DNA of 10,159 bases from Chitinophaga pinensis (GTDB lineage Bacteria; Bacteroidota; Bacteroidia; Flavobacteriales_D; Crocinitomicaceae), in NCBI GenBank assembly GCA_945868555.1, contig CAMBMC010000067.1, positions 1-10,159 of the forward strand, in the 5' to 3' direction. The position numbers and the translations under genes are program-made. Under the pieces are notes generated by a model. It worked only from the letters and a program-made list of their open reading frames with translations. It searched no databases and was not told the DNA's origin. Positions 7,779-10,159 of this stretch are shown in pieces (position 1 is the stretch's first letter; every line of letters begins with the position of its first letter).

Positions 7779-8015
7779 AATTTACAATTAAAACTATTTT
7801 TTAAAATTTAACTATTTGATTAACAACAATACCTTTACTAATCTAACATGCGAAACAAATATAATTAATTCAATTCAAGTCAAAATATTATCTAGAAATA
7901 AAGTTTGAACCTTTAAAAAATGGTTCTTTCAAAAAACCATTGGTAAATTCAATCATGATGTAACTTTTTGGAGAGTTTGGACAATTAACGATCAAGAGAA
8001 ATCAGAAAAACTGAA
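7779..8015. other. Divergent intergenic region between the surface protein and the sigma factor
   Basis: This 237-bp AT-rich spacer holds the minus-strand promoter described above. Toward the sigma factor it contains a small inverted repeat, AATGGTT (7919-7925) with AACCATT (7935-7941), about 75 bp before the start codon; it could be a weak hairpin or operator. No exact TAnnTTTG is seen for the plus-strand gene, so its promoter may be of a different type, for example one recognised by the ECF sigma factor itself. Confidence 0.4.
7856..7885 (-). promoter_or_regulatory. Bacteroidetes-type promoter for the PKD/Ig-like protein gene
   Basis: Read on the minus strand, TATATTTG (7863-7856) fits the Bacteroidetes -7 consensus TAnnTTTG exactly. 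TTTTG (7885-7881) lies 17 bases upstream as a -33-like element. The element ends about 77 bp before the start codon at 7778, leaving a plausible 5' leader. Placement is by consensus only. Confidence 0.55.
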
Positions 8016-8534
8016 ATGTCGGAGGAGAGAAAGTCACTATTCATGGATTTGTATGACCCGAATCACAGTCGATTCGAACGTTTTTGTAAAGCGAGGGTCT
8101 ATGGCGAAATGGATTATAAGGATCTCATGCACGATACTGTTGTTATTGCTTTTCAGAAATTTGATCCTTCTTTTGAAAAAGCAAGTTTTTTGTCTTTTCT
8201 CTTTGGAATTGCGATCCGTGTCCTGGCCAATAATAAAAGGCGAAAAGATAAAGATATGATCCATCAAAATAGCATTAAACGTGAGGATGAATTCTATGAT
8301 CATACCATTCAAAAGGAGGAAATCGAACAATTGTATGCTGCATTGAATGAATTACCCGAAATTCAAAAGGAGTCTATCATTCTTTTTGAAATTGTTGGAT
8401 ATGCCATAAAGGAAATAGCAACGCTGCACGAGGTCAGTGAGAATGTTGTCAAACAGCGCTTGTTTCGTGGAAGAAATCAGTTGAAGCTAGTTTTAACCCG
8501 ACAACTTGAAATCAGTAAAACAATTGGGTTATGA
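8016..8534 (+). CDS. ECF-family RNA polymerase sigma factor
   Basis: A 172-residue alternative sigma factor of the extracytoplasmic-function type, which directs RNA polymerase to a small regulon. Region 2 spans about residues 9-76: LYDPNHSRFERFCKARV, the core-binding DLMHDTVVIAFQKF at 37-49, and FLSFLFGIAIRVLANNKRR at 58-76, corresponding to the -10 recognition segment. Region 4 spans about 105-160 (ALNELPEIQKESIILFEIVG, then the HTH with KEIATLHEVSENVVKQRLFRG). Length and domain order are normal for the family. I kept ATG 8016; ATG 8043 is an alternative but would cut into the start of region 2. Its stop overlaps the next start by ATGA (8531-8534), typical of a sigma/anti-sigma pair. Confidence 0.93.
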   Translation: MSEERKSLFMDLYDPNHSRFERFCKARVYGEMDYKDLMHDTVVIAFQKFDPSFEKASFLSFLFGIAIRVLANNKRRKDKDMIHQNSIKREDEFYDHTIQKEEIEQLYAALNELPEIQKESIILFEIVGYAIKEIATLHEVSENVVKQRLFRGRNQLKLVLTRQLEISKTIGL

Positions 8535-9442
8535 CGGATGAACGAATTGATGTATTGTTTGAGGCCTTGAAGAATGAACGGCCTTCTGTTCAATCAAATG
8601 AGGTCATTGAATGGCTAGATCATGCGCCTAAAGTTCAGGTTGAGCGAAATTGGAAGTCGAAAATCAAACTTAAACCAATACTCTTCGGGGTTTTGTGTTT
8701 CATTGCAGCATTGTTTGTGATGCTGACTATTGAAGCGGAATCGCATCAGTCACCTTCGTCACCAATTAAACCGAATAAAGTGAAGGAGCTTGTTGAAAAT
8801 GGTGAAGACAGTACCGTGAATGTGATGCATACGTCAACAAGAAGAACAAGCGAAGAGCGAAAAAAAACGGGTGTTCTCAAAATTCCACGCGATACACTTT
8901 ATTTTGAGCCAACCCCTGTTCCACATTCAGATGAAGCACCTACTAAGGAAAATAAGACGGAGCTCGTGAATGATGACAATTACTGGACCCTCATGACCGT
9001 TGATCAATCGAAAGAATCTGAAATTCGGGATTATCTCTTTATTCTTGATTCTCTACAATTGTATGGACGTAAGGCACGTTTCACGATGGACGAACCGGAT
9101 TGTTATTTGCAGATCTACAACGATTATGCAGTCATTTCTTACCGTTTTCGAAATCGAAGCTATTTTAGTGCCGGAACAATTCACCGGGAGGAGACACAGG
9201 TAATTGATGGTAAGACCTACAAGGTTTTTGCTTTTCAAGCAGACAACTCGATGGTGAGTTCCAATTTCGGTAGTCGTGTATTTTTTGGCTTTCGTGAAAT
9301 TGAAAATCGCACCAATGATATTGAAATTTTGTTCTTTAACCAGCCCTGGGCCCCAACAACCATTTTCACTGGTCACACAGCCGCAGAAGAGGAGAGACGA
9401 AAACTTATGGAAAGATCAAATTCTCAGGAGAGAAAAAAATAA
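8531..9442 (+). CDS. Single-pass membrane protein, probable anti-sigma factor with unrecognised C-terminal domain
   Basis: A 303-residue protein translationally coupled to the sigma factor. Residues 1-47 are cytoplasmic and charged, with EVIEWLDHAP at 24-33. About 48-67 is one transmembrane helix (KPILFGVLCFIAALFVMLTI), and 68-148 is a polar, probably disordered linker rich in S, T, E and K. About 150-280 is a compact domain containing YWTLMTVDQSKESEIRDYLF, DEPDCYLQIYNDYAVISYRF, GKTYKVFAFQ, SRVFFGFREIENRTNDIEIL and a WAP motif. The tail is charged and helical (EEERRKLMERS). The topology suggests a periplasmic sensor domain. I see no zinc-binding HxxxCxxC motif and do not recognise the C-terminal domain. 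The anti-sigma role is inferred from gene order, the 4-bp overlap and topology; a sigma-regulated membrane protein is the alternative. Confidence 0.7.
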   Translation: MTDERIDVLFEALKNERPSVQSNEVIEWLDHAPKVQVERNWKSKIKLKPILFGVLCFIAALFVMLTIEAESHQSPSSPIKPNKVKELVENGEDSTVNVMHTSTRRTSEERKKTGVLKIPRDTLYFEPTPVPHSDEAPTKENKTELVNDDNYWTLMTVDQSKESEIRDYLFILDSLQLYGRKARFTMDEPDCYLQIYNDYAVISYRFRNRSYFSAGTIHREETQVIDGKTYKVFAFQADNSMVSSNFGSRVFFGFREIENRTNDIEILFFNQPWAPTTIFTGHTAAEEERRKLMERSNSQERKK

Positions 9443-9506
9443 TTAGGGAAAGCTTTCTGTATACATCGGTATTGTTGGTTTCCATACAATCAAAGCGCCA
9501 TTTAAT

Positions 9507-9821
9507 CTACCTCAATTTACTCTGCAAGCTGCTCCAACCCCCACCATTGTGAACGTTTTGAAAACCTTTCGATTGCAGAATGCTTTTTGCCGATGCACTG
9601 CGCATCCCACTCGCACAGTAGGTAATCACTGGCTTGTCTTTCTTGATTTTCCCTAAACTTCCTTGCAAACTTTGAAGGGGAATGTTTACAGATCCTTTGA
9701 TGTGTCCGCCATTGAATTCAACTGGTGAACGCACATCAATGATTTGTGCGCCTTGTTTCATTAATTCGCTAAAATCTACTTTTGGACCCATCCCAAATAG
9801 TTTTTTAAGTGTATTGATCAT
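9507..9821 (-). CDS. Single-domain rhodanese-like protein
   Basis: A 104-residue cytoplasmic rhodanese-fold protein; such proteins carry sulfane sulfur on a catalytic cysteine as a persulfide. The active loop is C69-ASGMR74, following VITYCA, and the family landmarks IIDVRSPVEFNGGHIKGSVNIPL (27-49) and a final NGGGW are present. Length is normal for the single-domain type, and there is no signal peptide or membrane segment. Its start overlaps the stop of the upstream DUF6132-like gene by 4 bp (ATGA on the minus strand, 9821-9818), so the two are likely co-translated. Together with the DUF2892-like gene farther upstream, the set mirrors the domains of the membrane rhodanese YgaP. The substrate is unknown. 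No clear terminator is seen in the 64 bp after it. Confidence 0.93.
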   Translation of the reverse strand: MINTLKKLFGMGPKVDFSELMKQGAQIIDVRSPVEFNGGHIKGSVNIPLQSLQGSLGKIKKDKPVITYCASGMRSASAKSILQSKGFQNVHNGGGWSSLQSKLR

Positions 9822-10021
9822 CTTGTTTTTGGCGTTTTTTGAAATGCATTAAATAACAAGCCTCCGAGTAAAGCGCCATACAAGGTGCTATTCAAAGGCT
9901 TTGATGTAATTGGACAAGTGCCACTTGCACAACCCACAAAGTGGTAATAAAGATATCCTCCAATGAGGCCAATGAAAACGCCTACCAAGGTCAAGCGATT
10001 GTTTCGTATGAACTGCTTCAT
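9818..10021 (-). CDS. Small two-helix membrane protein, DUF6132-like
   Basis: A 67-residue inner-membrane protein. A first membrane helix spans about residues 10-30 (VGVFIGLIGGYLYYHFVG) and a second about 47-60 (LYGALLGGLLFNAF). Between them is a conserved-looking loop with two cysteines, C31-ASGT-C36-PITSKP. This fits the small DUF6132-type family found in Bacteroidota, judged from memory of its GCxSGTCPI signature. It lies between the DUF2892-like and rhodanese genes, 6 bp after the first and overlapping the second by 4 bp. The paired cysteines beside a rhodanese suggest handling of sulfur or thiols at the membrane, possibly transport in the manner of YeeE/YedE-associated genes, but that is inference. 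Confidence 0.85.
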   Translation of the reverse strand: MKQFIRNNRLTLVGVFIGLIGGYLYYHFVGCASGTCPITSKPLNSTLYGALLGGLLFNAFQKTPKTR

Positions 10022-10027
10022 GATAAC

Positions 10028-10159
10028 TTACTTTTTACAGGTATTCCACCCGAAAACGCTATAGAGTGGACAAAAACCAATGGTGCTTGTCAATAGAAAA
10101 ATGCCTGCAAGGACCAACCCAACAATGGCCATGGTGCCCGAAATCACATTTCCTAAATA
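10028..10159 (-). CDS. DUF2892-like (YgaP-type) membrane protein, C-terminal part (cut by window edge)
   Basis: This minus-strand frame enters from the right edge with no start in the window and ends at TAA (10030-10028), giving the last 43 residues. A hydrophobic helix (MAIVGLVLAGIFLLTSTIG, residues 10-28) is followed by FCPLYSVFGWNTCKK with C30 and C41. The CPLY-x-x-x-G-x-N/T-C ending is the signature of DUF2892 proteins, the small membrane domain fused to rhodanese in E. coli YgaP. Its stop is 6 bp before the start of the DUF6132-like gene, so the three genes form one operon whose promoter lies outside the window. Confidence 0.85.
   Translation of the reverse strand, partial: YLGNVISGTMAIVGLVLAGIFLLTSTIGFCPLYSVFGWNTCKK

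Noticed and set aside
8037..8330. Frames on both strands overlapping the sigma factor (8037-8330 minus, 8053-8259 plus)
   Set aside because: The sigma factor frame has both conserved regions; these are out-of-frame shadows.
9053..9376. Minus-strand frame of 107 codons opposite the anti-sigma-like gene
   Set aside because: The plus-strand frame is coupled to the sigma factor and has coherent topology; the antisense product shows no recognisable features.
9448..9457. Palindrome GAAAGCTTTC between the two convergent genes as a terminator or operator
   Set aside because: A perfect palindrome without a loop makes a poor hairpin, and there is no strong T-run directly after it on the plus strand; length is within what chance allows.

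Overview
This window looks like chromosomal DNA from a member of the Bacteroidota, probably a flavobacterium-like or Crocinitomicaceae/Fluviicola-like organism. The evidence is one secreted protein with a type B (gliding-motility-associated, CHU_C-like) type IX secretion C-terminal domain, one with a type A C-terminal sorting domain, a match to the Bacteroidetes promoter consensus TAnnTTTG, AT-rich spacers, weak Shine-Dalgarno signals, and small membrane families (DUF6132-like, DUF2892-like) common in this phylum. The genus is an inference.

Layout. (1) Positions 1-958, plus strand: the 3' end of a sensor histidine kinase (ATP-binding domain only) overlapping a NarL/FixJ-type response regulator. 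(2) 959-1338: AT-rich gap without a convincing gene. (3) 1339-4809, plus: a 1156-residue secreted, cysteine-containing modular protein. It has a signal peptide, an N-terminal beta domain, a jelly-roll-like domain, one degenerate and seven near-identical 68-residue repeats, and a type B sorting domain. (4) 4810-5078: spacer between convergent genes, with a short stretch that reads like the tail of a lost gene and a strong bidirectional terminator hairpin. (5) 5079-7778, minus: an 899-residue secreted protein with a PKD-like domain, about six Ig-like modules and a type A sorting domain, with a good Bacteroidetes-type promoter upstream. (6) 8016-9442, plus: an ECF sigma factor overlapping by 4 bp a single-pass membrane protein, probably its anti-sigma factor, with an unrecognised C-terminal domain. 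(7) 9507-10159, minus: a compact operon of a DUF2892-like membrane protein (cut by the window edge), a DUF6132-like membrane protein and a one-domain rhodanese. Together these resemble a split version of the rhodanese-membrane protein YgaP.

How they work together. Three units are tightly coupled by overlapping or adjacent reading frames: kinase/regulator, sigma/anti-sigma and the rhodanese operon. The two large surface proteins are convergent and appear to share one terminator. Both need a type IX secretion system encoded elsewhere. Nothing in the sequence shows that the regulators control the adhesin-like genes. The most distinctive items are the recently amplified 204-bp repeat array, the apparent gene remnant behind it, the unusual anti-sigma-like protein and the split YgaP-like operon. 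I do not see a defence system, CRISPR array, transposase, integrase or RNA gene.
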